Below are positions 1 through 9,754 of a stretch of DNA of 34,577 bases, piece by piece. Location of the stretch: NCBI GenBank assembly GCA_002433075.1, contig DJHM01000054.1, forward strand, positions 1 to 34,577, given 5' to 3'. Both the position numbers and the translations under genes were made by a program. Numbering within the stretch: the stretch's first letter is position 1; every line of letters starts with the position of its first letter. The notes beneath the pieces were generated by a model. It was not told the DNA's origin, ran no database searches, and was given only the letters and a program-made list of their open reading frames with translations. The stretch is from Latescibacteria bacterium UBA6620 (lineage in GTDB: Bacteria; Latescibacterota; UBA2968).

Positions 1-1
1 G

Positions 2-2605
2 TTCCTGTCGCTGATGGAAAAGCCGGACATCGACCACATCGAGGGGCTTTCGCCTGCCATCTCGATCGAGCAGAAGGCGGCGAGCAAGAATCCCCGATCG
101 ACGGTGGGGACTATCACGGAGGTCTACGACTACCTTCGGGCGTTGTTCGGGTTGCTGGCGAATGTGCACTGCCCCAACCGGGAGTGCGACGACGTGCAAG
201 CCACCGCCCAGTCGTCGTCGCAGATCGTGGATCGTCTCGTCAACGGGGGATCCGGGAAACGGGTGGTCCTGCTTGCGCCCATCCGGCCCGATCGCGGCGA
301 AGACTACGAGACGGTAATCTCGCGTGCACGTCGGTCCGGGTATCGCCGGGGCCGACTGGACGGAGAAATTTTCGAGTTGGATCGTCCACCGGAGATTGAC
401 TATCGGCAAACGCACCAACTTGAGGTCGTGGTGGATCGTGCCGCACTCAAAACGTCGGCTCGAAAGCGAATCGGCGAATCCGTCGAAAAAGCGCTGGATA
501 TGAGCGGCGGGGTTGTGGTCGCATCGTTTCCGGATGAGGATCGGGAGAGCCGATTCAGTCAACATCTGTCCTGCCCAAGTTGCGCCAGTAGTTTCGATGT
601 CCTGACGCCCCAGGCTTTCTCGTTCAACAATCCGGAAGGTTGGTGTCCGGCCTGCGAAGGACTGGGAACCCAGCGAGGGATGGGGGAACATACGTTGATT
701 CCGGACCCGACCCTTTCTGTGGCCGACGGGGCCATCCTGCCGTGGGGCAAACCGACGGGTGAACTGCTGAAGATGCTGGAGGCCGTGGCGGACTCCATCG
801 GTTTTTCGCTCGACACACCGTTCGCCGCACTCGAAGCAGAGGCCCGGGAGGCGCTTCTCTATGGAACGGATACGCTCTCTTGCGAGGCCTCGGAGGGCTT
901 GATATTCAAGTTCAAGGGGCTCTTCCCTACAGTGGAGTCCCTTGTCAGACTTTCGCCCTGTTTCCGCCGTGCGATGGGGGAATTCGTGAAAGATGTGCCC
1001 TGCCCAACGTGCCGGGGGAGGAGACTACGTCCGGTGAGCTCCGCGGCGCGTCTGTTCGGGCGCACGTTGCAGGACCTGACGGAATCGCCGATCGCTGAGC
1101 TGCGATCCTGGTTCGATGAACTGATGTTGACGGAACGGGATGCCGAGGCAGCGGGGGAGGTCACGAAGGAAATCCGGAACCGGCTGCGTTTTCTGGACGA
1201 CGTGGGCTTGGGGTATCTGACTCTCGGGCGTCGGGCGCCGACGTTGTCGGGGGGAGAGGCGCAGAGAATCCGATTGGCCAGCCAGATTGGATCGGGACTG
1301 ACGGGTGTGCTCTACGTTCTGGATGAGCCGACCATCGGTCTGCATCAGCGGGACAACCGGCGGCTCCTGGACGCGCTGCAACGTCTGCGCGATCTGGGCA
1401 ACACGCTGATCGTTGTCGAGCACGATCGTGACACCCTGGAGGCGGCGGACCACATCCTGGACTTCGGCCCAGGTGCAGGAAGCGAGGGTGGTCATCTCGT
1501 GGCCAGTGGGCGCCCGTCGAAACTTCCGATGAAGGCAGGGTCGCTGACGGCACGGTATCTGAAACACCGGCTTGCGATCGACGTTCCCCAGCGGCGCATC
1601 GGAAACGGGAAAACCGTCGATGTGCTGGGCGCTCGTCAGAATAACCTCCAGAACATCAATGTGCGTTTTCCGCTCGGGACGTTCGTGTGCGTGACCGGAG
1701 TATCCGGTTCGGGGAAGAGTTCGCTCGTCAACGACGTGCTCTATGGCGCCCTTGCCACCCGTGTCAACCGCGTTCATCGTGCCTGGGGCGAGCACGACGA
1801 TGTCGTGGGCGTCGAGGAGATCGACAAAGTGATTCGGATCGATCAGACGCCGATCGGTTTCAGTCCACGGAGCAACCCCTCAACGTATGTGAAGGTTTTC
1901 GATCGGATTCGGAGGTTCTACGCAGAATTGCCCGAAGCCCAGGTTCGTGGGTTTGGCACGGGCTATTTCAGCTTCAACAATCGACGAGGGCGATGTGACG
2001 CGTGTGACGGCTTGGGAGTGCGTTGTGTCGAGATGCACTTCCTGCCGGATGTGTGGGTGACGTGCGAAGTCTGCGACGGGAAGCGCTACAACCGCGACGT
2101 CCTGGACGTCCGGTATCGCGGCTATTCGATTGCCGACGTACTCGACCTGACGATCGCCGAAGCGGCCGACCTGTTCGAGCACTTCCCGACGACGGCAAGG
2201 GCACTGAAAACACTCGTCGACGTAGGTCTGGGGTATATAAAGATGGGGCAAGCGTCGACGACGCTTTCCGGTGGAGAGGCGCAGCGGGTGAAGCTCGCAC
2301 GCGAGCTGTCCAGGCCGAGCACGGGGCGTACGGTCTATTTGTTGGACGAACCGACGACGGGCCTCCACTTTGCAGACATCCAGAAGTTGCTTGAGGTTCT
2401 GAACAGGCTTGTGGACGCCGGAAATACCGTGATCGTGATCGAGCACAACCTCGACGTGATCAAGACCGCGGACTGGGTCATCGATCTCGGTCCGGAGGGA
2501 GGTGCGGAGGGCGGCCAGGTCGTGGCGGCCGGGACCCCGGAGGATCTGGCCGAAGTCGATGCCTCGCATACGGGCCGGTTCTTGAGTGAGGTCCTGGAGG
2601 TGTGA
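2..2605 (+). CDS. uvrA: UvrA, excinuclease ABC subunit A (5' end cut off by window)
   Basis: This is the damage-recognition ATPase of nucleotide excision repair; UvrA dimers scan DNA and load UvrB. The reading frame is open from base 2 (FLSLMEKPDIDHIEGLSP), which in known UvrA lies about 70 residues after the start, so the first Walker A lies outside the window and the ATG at 14 is internal. Visible in order are a CPSC...CPAC zinc module near residue 190, LSGGEAQR near 410 with Walker B LDEPTIGLH, the second Walker A GVSGSGKSS near 560, a second zinc module (CDAC...CEVC) near 655, and the second LSGGEAQR near 750 with LDEPTTGLH. Spacing and length fit a full-size UvrA of about 930 residues. 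It ends at TGA 2603-2605, and the next gene begins 7 bases later. No lesion is visible. Identification is certain. Confidence 0.98.
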   Translation, partial: FLSLMEKPDIDHIEGLSPAISIEQKAASKNPRSTVGTITEVYDYLRALFGLLANVHCPNRECDDVQATAQSSSQIVDRLVNGGSGKRVVLLAPIRPDRGEDYETVISRARRSGYRRGRLDGEIFELDRPPEIDYRQTHQLEVVVDRAALKTSARKRIGESVEKALDMSGGVVVASFPDEDRESRFSQHLSCPSCASSFDVLTPQAFSFNNPEGWCPACEGLGTQRGMGEHTLIPDPTLSVADGAILPWGKPTGELLKMLEAVADSIGFSLDTPFAALEAEAREALLYGTDTLSCEASEGLIFKFKGLFPTVESLVRLSPCFRRAMGEFVKDVPCPTCRGRRLRPVSSAARLFGRTLQDLTESPIAELRSWFDELMLTERDAEAAGEVTKEIRNRLRFLDDVGLGYLTLGRRAPTLSGGEAQRIRLASQIGSGLTGVLYVLDEPTIGLHQRDNRRLLDALQRLRDLGNTLIVVEHDRDTLEAADHILDFGPGAGSEGGHLVASGRPSKLPMKAGSLTARYLKHRLAIDVPQRRIGNGKTVDVLGARQNNLQNINVRFPLGTFVCVTGVSGSGKSSLVNDVLYGALATRVNRVHRAWGEHDDVVGVEEIDKVIRIDQTPIGFSPRSNPSTYVKVFDRIRRFYAELPEAQVRGFGTGYFSFNNRRGRCDACDGLGVRCVEMHFLPDVWVTCEVCDGKRYNRDVLDVRYRGYSIADVLDLTIAEAADLFEHFPTTARALKTLVDVGLGYIKMGQASTTLSGGEAQRVKLARELSRPSTGRTVYLLDEPTTGLHFADIQKLLEVLNRLVDAGNTVIVIEHNLDVIKTADWVIDLGPEGGAEGGQVVAAGTPEDLAEVDASHTGRFLSEVLEV

Positions 2606-2612
2606 CTCCGGC

Positions 2613-3672
2613 TTGAACTACATCGGGCGAAAGTACGCGCTGATCGATTTCTGGATGAGGGAATCACGTCTTTCATGGACCCGTCGTGCGAGATCTTTTT
2701 CGACGTTTTCGCAGGAACGGGCGTGGTCGGATGGCATTTCAAGCAAAAGGGTTTCGGGTTGTCACGAACGACCTGCAGTACTACGCCTATTGCATCAACC
2801 GCGTCAGCATCGGAGTGAACCGCCGGCCGGGTTTCCATCGTGTTCGCAAAGCCGTGGGGTTGCGTGGTCTGGATGGGACTCGGCGAACACTCGACTACCT
2901 CAATGCGCTCGCGCCTCGGAAAGGCTTCATCTTTTCGCACTACTGTCCCGGGGGAAAAACGCGTCCTCCGCGGATGTATTTCTCGAACGAGAACGGCGCG
3001 CGATGCGATGCGATCCGTCAGGAGATCGAACGCTGGCGTGGAGCCGGACTTCTGCGGGATGGTGAGTACTTCTACCTGATCGCCAGCCTGATTCAGGCCG
3101 CGGACCGAGTGGCCAACACCGCGTCCGTCTACGCGGCGTATCTTAAACGCATCAATCCGAGTGCTCTACGACCGCTGAAGATGGATCCGGTCGACATCGT
3201 GCCGAGTTCGTCACGCCATCGTGTGCATTGCCGAGACGGGCTTCAGGTCGTTGCCCGCGTGCCGTGCGATATCCTTTATATGGATCCGCCTTACAACCAG
3301 CGTCAGTATTGCACGAACTACCACGTTTTGGAGACGATTGCGGCATACGATGCGCCCGCCCCGCGCGGGGTGACCGGGTTGAGGCCTGACGGTGATCAAC
3401 GGTCGGCGTGGTGCTCGCGCTAGGAAGATCCGGATACGCTTGCCTCGATGGTTTCTCGATCGCGCGCACGTTACTGTTTTCTGAGTTATAACAGTGAGGG
3501 GTTGATGACAAGGAAGCAGATCCTGGACACGCTGGGCGACTTCGGCCGTTTAGATGTTCAGTCGAAAAACGTTCCCCGCTTCCGGGCCGACCTGGATCGA
3601 GCCGGGCGTAGATACAAGTCGGACCGTGTGGTCGAATACCTCTTCAAACTCCGGGTCAAGGGCAGGTCTTGA
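2613..3672 (+). pseudogene. D12-class N6-adenine DNA methyltransferase, broken by two frameshifts and a stop
   Basis: Reading across frames gives a nearly complete D12 (Dam-like, PF02086) methyltransferase of about 353 residues. It would transfer methyl from S-adenosylmethionine to adenine N6. The start is TTG 2613 (NYIGRKYALIDF, typical for the family), with GGAGG at 2596-2600. Continuing at FLDEG needs one extra T in the T-run near 2648-2650. Motif I (FFDVFAGTGVVG, from about 2696) follows, and a second missing T in GGTTTCGG near 2750 restores KGFRVVTNDLQYY. The catalytic motif DPPYNQRQY starts at 3283. After SAWCSR comes an in-frame TAG at 3421-3423, where relatives usually have lysine, and then a typical C-terminus (FLSYNSEGLM). 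The ending TGA overlaps the next start (TTGA). No restriction endonuclease lies beside it, so it was probably an orphan methylase. Sequence error is the alternative, but three lesions in 1 kb favour decay. Confidence 0.85.
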
Positions 3673-4316
3673 ATCTCAGAATCCCCATTCGTTCGTTTTT
3701 CGACTTCGCCTGGCCCTGTCCGAGGCTCGGGGAGATCCCCTTTATGAAGGGCCCCCTGACAGGGTGGCCCGAACGGCACAAACTGCCTGACCTGGGTGGG
3801 CTGGAAGGAGCGGATTCGTTTGCCGAGGTGTATTTGGGCTGGCGGGACGAGGGGCTCTACATCGGCGTGGACGTTCAAGGAAAAGCGGGATTGAAGGTCG
3901 AACCGAAGCGCCCCCTCAAGGGTGACGGGATTCAGGTCTGGGTCGACACTCGGGACGTAAGGGACGCACATCGGGCGAGCCGATTCTGCCATCACTTCTT
4001 CTTTCTGCCGGGCGGCGGAAGAAGAAAGGGGGCAGCGTCCGGGCAAGTGCGCATTCGTCGTGCGAGATCCCAGGGCAAACCGTGTGAACCCCAGGCGATC
4101 ACAGTCGTATCGAAGATCCGAAGCTCGGGATACCGTCTTTCCGCCCATCTCCCGGCGGATGTGTTGCACGGGTTCGATCCTGAAGACAATACGCGCATTG
4201 GTTTCACCTATCGCATCGCTGACAGCCTTCTCGGACTGCAGTCGTGGACCGCGGAAGATCCTCTTCCGGTGTCCTACGACCCGAGTCTCTGGGGGACCCT
4301 CCAGCTTGTTGATTGA
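3669..4316 (+). CDS. CBM9-like (DOMON-type) carbohydrate-binding domain protein
   Basis: This 215-residue protein resembles the family-9 carbohydrate-binding-module-like beta-sandwich found alone or attached to glycosidases. The family pattern is visible: an opening segment on the substrate of comparison (WPERHKLPDL), then AEVYLGWRDEGLYIGVDV, then GDGIQVWVDTRDVR, and a late IGFTYRIAD and LWGTLQL end. No signal peptide or membrane segment is visible, so it is probably cytoplasmic. The TTG start overlaps the methyltransferase stop (TTGA), which suggests coupled translation, although the upstream gene is broken. It may bind or sense a sugar. The exact substrate cannot be read from the sequence. 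The family call rests on pattern recognition and is moderately sure. Confidence 0.6.
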   Translation: MNLRIPIRSFFDFAWPCPRLGEIPFMKGPLTGWPERHKLPDLGGLEGADSFAEVYLGWRDEGLYIGVDVQGKAGLKVEPKRPLKGDGIQVWVDTRDVRDAHRASRFCHHFFFLPGGGRRKGAASGQVRIRRARSQGKPCEPQAITVVSKIRSSGYRLSAHLPADVLHGFDPEDNTRIGFTYRIADSLLGLQSWTAEDPLPVSYDPSLWGTLQLVD

Positions 4317-4531
4317 ACGGGCTTTGCGGGGTTGACTTCACCCCCGTTGGGGCTTATCCATTCCGCATCGGCCGTCCCGGTCAAATCCCCACGCGGCGTG
4401 GCAAATTCTCCTCAAGATCCGCCATCCAAAAAGGCTCCTGACTCGCACATCCATCTCGCCTGAAACATCCACCACACGAGTACGGTCGTATGAGGAAATT
4501 CAGCCTCACCGACCCGAGTGCGCGTATACCC

Positions 4532-6823
4532 ATGACTCTGATTGAACAGACCTCGCCCGAGATCGAAGCTCATCTGCTCGGACACCTCCGACCTGGAGAG
4601 GAGGAGCTGGTCCGTGTCGGCTCTGACCTCGAGCTTGACCAGCACTTCGGCGCCCAATGGGTGATGGTGACCCCGGAACGGATTCTGGTGATGCGGGGGC
4701 AGAGCAACGGCCAGGGAGTGGTGAGTGAGGTGACCGAACAGGGCCAGAAGCAGATCGTGACGTGGCATCGAGACGAAACGATCGAGATTCCCCTCTCCCA
4801 GGTGGTTGTGGCCAGGACGGAGCCGCGGGTGGGAGGAGCCTGCCTCGAGATCGAACGCCGCAACCTCCCGACGGTCGAAGTTCCCTACTCCAAGACCCAG
4901 GACGTCAAGTTCTCGGAGCTCACCCGTGGAATCGAGCAACTCCGGAAGGGTGAGGCGCTCTACACAAAAGGTTATCTGGACAAGACGCACTGTGGTAAGT
5001 GCAGCCGGCCTCTGCCTGAGAAGAACAGTGTCTGTCCGGCCTGTATCAGTCGGTTCGCAACACTGATGCGTATTGCCCGATATCTGGGGCCCTACAAGAA
5101 GAAAGCGGCCCTTCTCGCAATCGCATCCGTTGCGACCACGGTCGCGGAATTGATCCCGCCCTTAATCACGAAACGCATTGTCGACGACGTGCTCGTTCCC
5201 ACGGGCGTCATTCCGGAAATGGACACCCGGATCGGACTGCTGGGATGGCTCGTTCTCGCGATGGTGGGAGTCCGGCTCGTGACCTGGAGCGCTGAGTGGC
5301 TTCACGGCTGGACGATTACCTGGCTGAGCGCACGCGTGACGGCAGACATTCGAAGCCAACTCTACAAGCGGCTCGAATTGCTCTCCCTGCAGTTCTACGA
5401 CAAGCGTCAGGTCGGTCAGGTGATGTCACGTGTGACTTCCGACAGCGGAAGGCTGCAGGACTTTCTGGTCGACGGATTGCCATATCTGGTCATCAACGGT
5501 CTGATGCTGGTTGGCATCCTGATCGCACTGCTGGTGATGAGCTGGAGTCTGACGATGTATGTCCTTATTCCGGTCCCGTTCATCATTCTGTGGGGAATGA
5601 TCTTCTGGAAACGGATGCGCGGGCATATGTCCCGCTGGTTCCAGACCTGGTCCGATATGATAGCCCGGGTGAACGAAGCGCTGGCAGGTATCCGGGTGGT
5701 CAAGGCCTTCGCGCAGGAGGATCGGGAGCTTGGCCTTTTCCGGCGTCGCAATCAAGCTCACACCGATGTGGGGCTCAGGGCCGAAACCAATCGGTCGGTT
5801 TTCTTCGCGACGATGACGCTGTTTACGGGGATGGGTGTGGTGATCGTCTGGTTCTTCGGTGGCCAGGAAGTGCTCGAGGGAGAGCTGACGATCGGAACGC
5901 TGCTCGCGTTCTACAGTTATATGTGGATGCTTTACGGTCCGCTCGAGTGGTTTGGGATGGTCAACAGCTGGATGACGCGCGCCTTCGCGGGTGCCGAGCG
6001 AATCTTCGAGATCATCGATACGCCTCCGGAGGCCTACGAAGATCCCGATGCGGTCCCCCTTCCAGAAATGAAGGGCGGAGTGACCTTCACGAACGTCACA
6101 TTCGGATACGACAAGAGCAAACCCGTTCTGCACGAAATCGATATCGACATCCAGCCTGGCGAGATGATCGGTCTGGTGGGTCGCTCCGGCGTGGGCAAAA
6201 CCACGACGGCGAACCTGATCTGTCGGTTTTACGACGTCGATCGTGGCACACTGGAGATCGATGGTGTCGACATCCGGAAAATTCGGCTGGAAGACGTCCG
6301 GGGCCAGATCGGGATCGTCCTTCAGGAGCCGTTGCTCTTCAGTGGGTCGATTTCGGAGAACATCGGCTACGCGAAACCGGGGGCCTCGTTCGACGAGATT
6401 CTGCAGGCGTCGATAGCGGCGAACGCGCACGACTTCATCGCGACCAAGCCGGATGGCTACGACACGTGGATCGGGGAGCGGGGGTCGGGGCTCTCGGGAG
6501 GTGAGAAGCAACGCATCTCCCTGGCAAGGGCGATTCTGCACAATCCGCGAATTCTGATCCTGGACGAGGCGACCTCGTCCGTCGATGTGCAGACGGAAAA
6601 GAAAATCCAGGAAGCGATCGGGAACCTGGTCGAGGGACGGACGACGATCGCGATCGCCCATCGTCTGTCGACGTTGAGGAACGCGGACCGTCTCGTCGTG
6701 CTCGAAGCAGGGCGCGTCGTCGAGGTCGGCACGCACCAGGAATTGTTGGAGAACGGCGGCGCTTTTTCGCGTCTGGTAGAACTTCAGAAAGAGACGTCCG
6801 CAATCATTGCGGTCAAGGAATAG
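4532..6823 (+). CDS. ABC exporter half-transporter with N-terminal PH-like domain and zinc ribbon (first of pair)
   Basis: This is a type IV (MsbA-like) ABC exporter half of 763 residues with membrane and ATPase domains fused. The first 140 residues form a soluble PH-like beta domain (FGAQWVMVTPERILVM), followed by a four-cysteine zinc ribbon (CGKC...CPAC, about 153-170). A six-helix membrane domain spans roughly 190-480. The ATPase has Walker A GRSGVGKTT near 549, LSGGEKQR near 653 and Walker B LILDEATS near 674. ATG 4532 is preferred over in-frame ATG 4490 because it lines up with the start of the paralogue downstream; neither has a strong ribosome site. The TAG stop lies 2 bases before the next ATG. 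This architecture, with DUF1854 nearby, matches the transporters called cyanophycin-metabolism-associated. The cargo is unknown here. A 173-base gap upstream holds nothing I can identify. Confidence 0.9.
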   Translation: MTLIEQTSPEIEAHLLGHLRPGEEELVRVGSDLELDQHFGAQWVMVTPERILVMRGQSNGQGVVSEVTEQGQKQIVTWHRDETIEIPLSQVVVARTEPRVGGACLEIERRNLPTVEVPYSKTQDVKFSELTRGIEQLRKGEALYTKGYLDKTHCGKCSRPLPEKNSVCPACISRFATLMRIARYLGPYKKKAALLAIASVATTVAELIPPLITKRIVDDVLVPTGVIPEMDTRIGLLGWLVLAMVGVRLVTWSAEWLHGWTITWLSARVTADIRSQLYKRLELLSLQFYDKRQVGQVMSRVTSDSGRLQDFLVDGLPYLVINGLMLVGILIALLVMSWSLTMYVLIPVPFIILWGMIFWKRMRGHMSRWFQTWSDMIARVNEALAGIRVVKAFAQEDRELGLFRRRNQAHTDVGLRAETNRSVFFATMTLFTGMGVVIVWFFGGQEVLEGELTIGTLLAFYSYMWMLYGPLEWFGMVNSWMTRAFAGAERIFEIIDTPPEAYEDPDAVPLPEMKGGVTFTNVTFGYDKSKPVLHEIDIDIQPGEMIGLVGRSGVGKTTTANLICRFYDVDRGTLEIDGVDIRKIRLEDVRGQIGIVLQEPLLFSGSISENIGYAKPGASFDEILQASIAANAHDFIATKPDGYDTWIGERGSGLSGGEKQRISLARAILHNPRILILDEATSSVDVQTEKKIQEAIGNLVEGRTTIAIAHRLSTLRNADRLVVLEAGRVVEVGTHQELLENGGAFSRLVELQKETSAIIAVKE

Positions 6824-6825
6824 GA

Positions 6826-9045
6826 ATGCCACTCGGGTTCATCGAAACTGCACCGACGAAAATCGCTTCGAAGCTGGAGATCGAAAAGCCAGCTGACGAA
6901 GACGTCATTGTGCAGATGCCCACGGACCTGGACGAGGACCACACGTTCGGGGAGCAGTGGTTTGTCGTGACGTCGCAGCGAGTCCTGCTGATTCCCAGGC
7001 AAGGGGCGAACGGGACCGTGGCGACGCCCCTCTCAGACGTGGCTTTCGTCCGGGTCGACGATCTGGTCGGTGGCGGTCTGATCGAAATCGAAAAGAAGGA
7101 CGGTACGCCGGTCTTTATCCCGTTCTCGCAGTCGTTGCGCCCCAAGTTCGCCGAGGTGGCGGAAGGCTTGAAACGGTTGGCTGAGGGTGAATCGGACAAG
7201 CTCGAACTGCCGACCGAGCTCGATCGCACGCGTTGCGAGTCGTGCAATCGATTGCTGCCGGAGAAAAATGGCACCTGTCCCGTCTGCATCGAGAAATGGG
7301 AGACGTTTTGGCGCATCGTGGGGTATATGACGGCCTACCGGGGCGAGGTGGCCGTGATGCTGAGCCTGACCGTCGTCGGGTCTCTGCTCGGTCTCGTCCC
7401 CCCAAAAGTGACGCAACACATCATTGACGATGTGCTGACCCCGTCCGCGGGTTTCCGGCCTCTGGTCTGGGCGGTGGGGGCCCTGCTGGGCGTCCGTATC
7501 TCGATCTGGTGCGTAGACGTCTCCCGACGCTACATCGCCCGGAGGCTGGGTCTCAAGGCAATCCAGGATCTTCGGGAAGACCTCTACCGCCACTTTCAGT
7601 TTCTGCCGATTCGTTTCTACGATCGTCGCCGGCTCGGGTCGCTGATCGCGAGGATGACGAACGACAGCGACCGGCTTGAAGGTCTGATGCTGTATGAGCT
7701 CTCGTTCGTTCTCTCCAATGGAATCCTGTTCTTCGGCATCCTCGGGCTTCTCCTCTGGACGAACTGGAGTCTGACTCTCTACGTGCTGTTGCCGATTCCG
7801 CCGATCGTTTATGCGGGAAGCCGCATCTGGGAACGGATGATGCGGAACTGGAATCTATGGGGTGCGCGATGGTCCAAACTCTACGCGCAGCTGAACGAAT
7901 CAATCACAGGGATCCGCGTGGTCAAGGCGTTCTCCCAGGAAGCCCGGGAAGGTAAACGATTCGACGGACACAACGAGGGGGTCAGGGAAGTCACCGTCAT
8001 CGGCGAACGAAACTGGTTTGTTTTCTTCACCGTGACGAATTTCCTGATGAGCTGCGGAGCCTTCTTCGTCTGGTATTTTGGCGGGCTGAAAATTCTGGAG
8101 AACGAGATGACGCTTGGTGCGTTGACGGCCTTTGTGAGTTACCTGTGGATGATGTACCAGCCTCTTCGATGGTTCGGTGATTTCTACAATTTTATGATGC
8201 GGGCGTTCGCGGGCGCCAAACGGATCTTCGAGGTGATCGATTCACAGGCGGAGCCCTACGAGGTCGCTGGCGCCGAAGAACTGAAGGAAATGGAAGGAAG
8301 GATCACGTTCGAGGACGCCTACTTTGGCTACGACCCAGGTAAGCCGGTTCTCAAGGCCATCCGGCTCGACGTCGAGCCGGGAGAAATGATCGGTCTCGTG
8401 GGAAAATCAGGTGCAGGCAAGTCGACCCTGATCAACCTGATCTGCCGATTTTACGATCCAGATCGAGGTGCGGTCCGGGTGGACGGCAGGGATATGCGAG
8501 AGATCACCTTGCGCAGTCTTCGATCTCGGATCGGGATGGTCCAGCAGGAGCCTTTTCTTTTTGATGGTACGGTCGCGGAGAACATTGCTTATGGTAAGCC
8601 TGATGCGACGTTCGACGATGTGATCCGGGCCGCAGTGGCGGCGGAGGCCCACGAATTCATTGTCAAGAAACCCGACGGCTACGATATGAAGGTGGGGGAA
8701 CGTGGAGGCAAGCTGTCCGGTGGCGAGAAGCAGCGGATCTCGATCGCCCGTGCGATTCTCCACGATCCAAAGATCCTGATTCTGGACGAAGCAACGTCTT
8801 CGCTCGACACGCAGACAGAAAGAAAGATTCAGCTGGCCATCTCCCGTCTCGTCGAAGGACGGACGACCTTCGCGATCGCCCACAGGCTGTCAACGCTTCG
8901 GAGCGCAAACCGTCTCGTCGTGGTCGATGAGGGCCGAGTGGCCGAAGTGGGCTCTCACGAAGAATTAATAGAACGCCAGGGTATATTCTATCGACTTGTG
9001 AAGACACAACAGGAAACAACGGCCGTGATGGAAGTCGCTGGATGA
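6826..9045 (+). CDS. ABC exporter half-transporter with N-terminal PH-like domain and zinc ribbon (second of pair)
   Basis: This 739-residue protein has the same plan as the gene 2 bases upstream, and the two probably form a heterodimeric exporter in the inner membrane. It has a PH-like N-terminal domain (FGEQWFVVTSQRVLLI), a zinc ribbon (CESC...CPVC, from residue 136), a six-helix membrane domain and an ATPase. Walker A is GKSGAGKST near 525, LSGGEKQR near 629 and Walker B LILDEATS near 650. The catalytic glutamate after Walker B is present in both partners, so neither ATP site is obviously degenerate. Conservation of the odd N-terminal domain and ribbon in both halves suggests they bind a common cytoplasmic partner, plausibly the DUF1854 protein encoded next. 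The start ATG 6826 is the only reasonable one. Confidence 0.92.
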   Translation: MPLGFIETAPTKIASKLEIEKPADEDVIVQMPTDLDEDHTFGEQWFVVTSQRVLLIPRQGANGTVATPLSDVAFVRVDDLVGGGLIEIEKKDGTPVFIPFSQSLRPKFAEVAEGLKRLAEGESDKLELPTELDRTRCESCNRLLPEKNGTCPVCIEKWETFWRIVGYMTAYRGEVAVMLSLTVVGSLLGLVPPKVTQHIIDDVLTPSAGFRPLVWAVGALLGVRISIWCVDVSRRYIARRLGLKAIQDLREDLYRHFQFLPIRFYDRRRLGSLIARMTNDSDRLEGLMLYELSFVLSNGILFFGILGLLLWTNWSLTLYVLLPIPPIVYAGSRIWERMMRNWNLWGARWSKLYAQLNESITGIRVVKAFSQEAREGKRFDGHNEGVREVTVIGERNWFVFFTVTNFLMSCGAFFVWYFGGLKILENEMTLGALTAFVSYLWMMYQPLRWFGDFYNFMMRAFAGAKRIFEVIDSQAEPYEVAGAEELKEMEGRITFEDAYFGYDPGKPVLKAIRLDVEPGEMIGLVGKSGAGKSTLINLICRFYDPDRGAVRVDGRDMREITLRSLRSRIGMVQQEPFLFDGTVAENIAYGKPDATFDDVIRAAVAAEAHEFIVKKPDGYDMKVGERGGKLSGGEKQRISIARAILHDPKILILDEATSSLDTQTERKIQLAISRLVEGRTTFAIAHRLSTLRSANRLVVVDEGRVAEVGSHEELIERQGIFYRLVKTQQETTAVMEVAG

Positions 9046-9075
9046 TCCGCTTCACGGTATCGAAGAAAGGACGTC

Positions 9076-9654
9076 GTGTCAGTGCTGGATGTTGAAATCG
9101 AAGACACCGAGGCGTCGGCTGGGCCGGAGGACGATCCGACTTGGAAGCCGACGCCGATCGAGGTGGTTCATCCCAAGAAAGTGGACCCCGCCGACATTCT
9201 CCTGTTGAGGGAGCCGGAGTGGAAACTCAGGATGACAATCGAGGGTGATCGATCCTATATCCGGGTCAAGGTGGCGCGCGCTGCGCCACTGACAGAACCC
9301 GATCGGTACATCTGCTTTCTCGATATCAAAGACGACGCGATCTGCATTGTCAAAGAGCTGGATGAGCTGCGTGAAGAAAACCGGAAGATCGTGCTGGAGG
9401 AACTGGAGAAACGGTACCTGACGAGTTATGTCGAGCGCATCAATCATCTTCGTAACGAATACGGCGTGTCTTACTGGGATGTGGATACGGATCGAGGCCA
9501 ACGGGAATTCGTAGCCAAGAACGTTGCCGAGAACGCGCAGTGGCTAGGTGAAGGGCGGCTGTTCCTGGTCGACGTGGACGGGAACCGGTTCGAGATTCCG
9601 AATGTCCAGGCGCTCGATCGTCGCAGTCAGAGCTTCATTGAACTTGTGTTGTAG
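9076..9654 (+). CDS. DUF1854 family protein associated with the ABC exporter pair
   Basis: This 192-residue soluble protein matches the DUF1854 pattern: WKLRMTIEGDRSYIRVKVARAAPLTEPDRYICFLDI, then EIxxxLDELREENRKIVLEELEKRYL, and an end with FEIPNVQALDRRSQSFIELVL. The function is not established. In other bacteria DUF1854 genes sit directly beside the same type of ABC exporter, often near cyanophycin synthetase. The GTG start at 9076 has GAAAGGA at 9065-9071 and lies 30 bases after the second exporter gene, so it is probably the last gene of that operon. No signal peptide or membrane segment is present. A stable GC-rich hairpin follows the stop. It could be a regulatory or cargo-adapter subunit of the exporter; that part is inference. 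Confidence 0.85.
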   Translation: MSVLDVEIEDTEASAGPEDDPTWKPTPIEVVHPKKVDPADILLLREPEWKLRMTIEGDRSYIRVKVARAAPLTEPDRYICFLDIKDDAICIVKELDELREENRKIVLEELEKRYLTSYVERINHLRNEYGVSYWDVDTDRGQREFVAKNVAENAQWLGEGRLFLVDVDGNRFEIPNVQALDRRSQSFIELVL

Positions 9655-9679
9655 TCCGTCATCTTGTCGAAATTGCGGG

Positions 9680-9706
9680 CGGGCGTCCCTTGACCAGGGG
9701 CGCCCG
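9680..9706 (+). terminator. Terminator-like hairpin after the exporter operon
   Basis: An 11-bp stem (9680-9690 with 9696-9706, one G-T pair) with a 5-base loop lies 25 bases after the DUF1854 stop. The T-tract is poor (TTCTGTG), so it may only be a partial terminator. Confidence 0.4.
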
Positions 9707-9754
9707 TTCTGTGTACGGGATCGAACGGATCGGATCGCGAGGCGTCCCATCCTT

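Noticed and set aside
5426..6832. Long minus-strand reading frame opposite the first ABC exporter
   Set aside because: Mirror frame of a GC-rich conserved gene, with no recognisable domain and no ribosome site.
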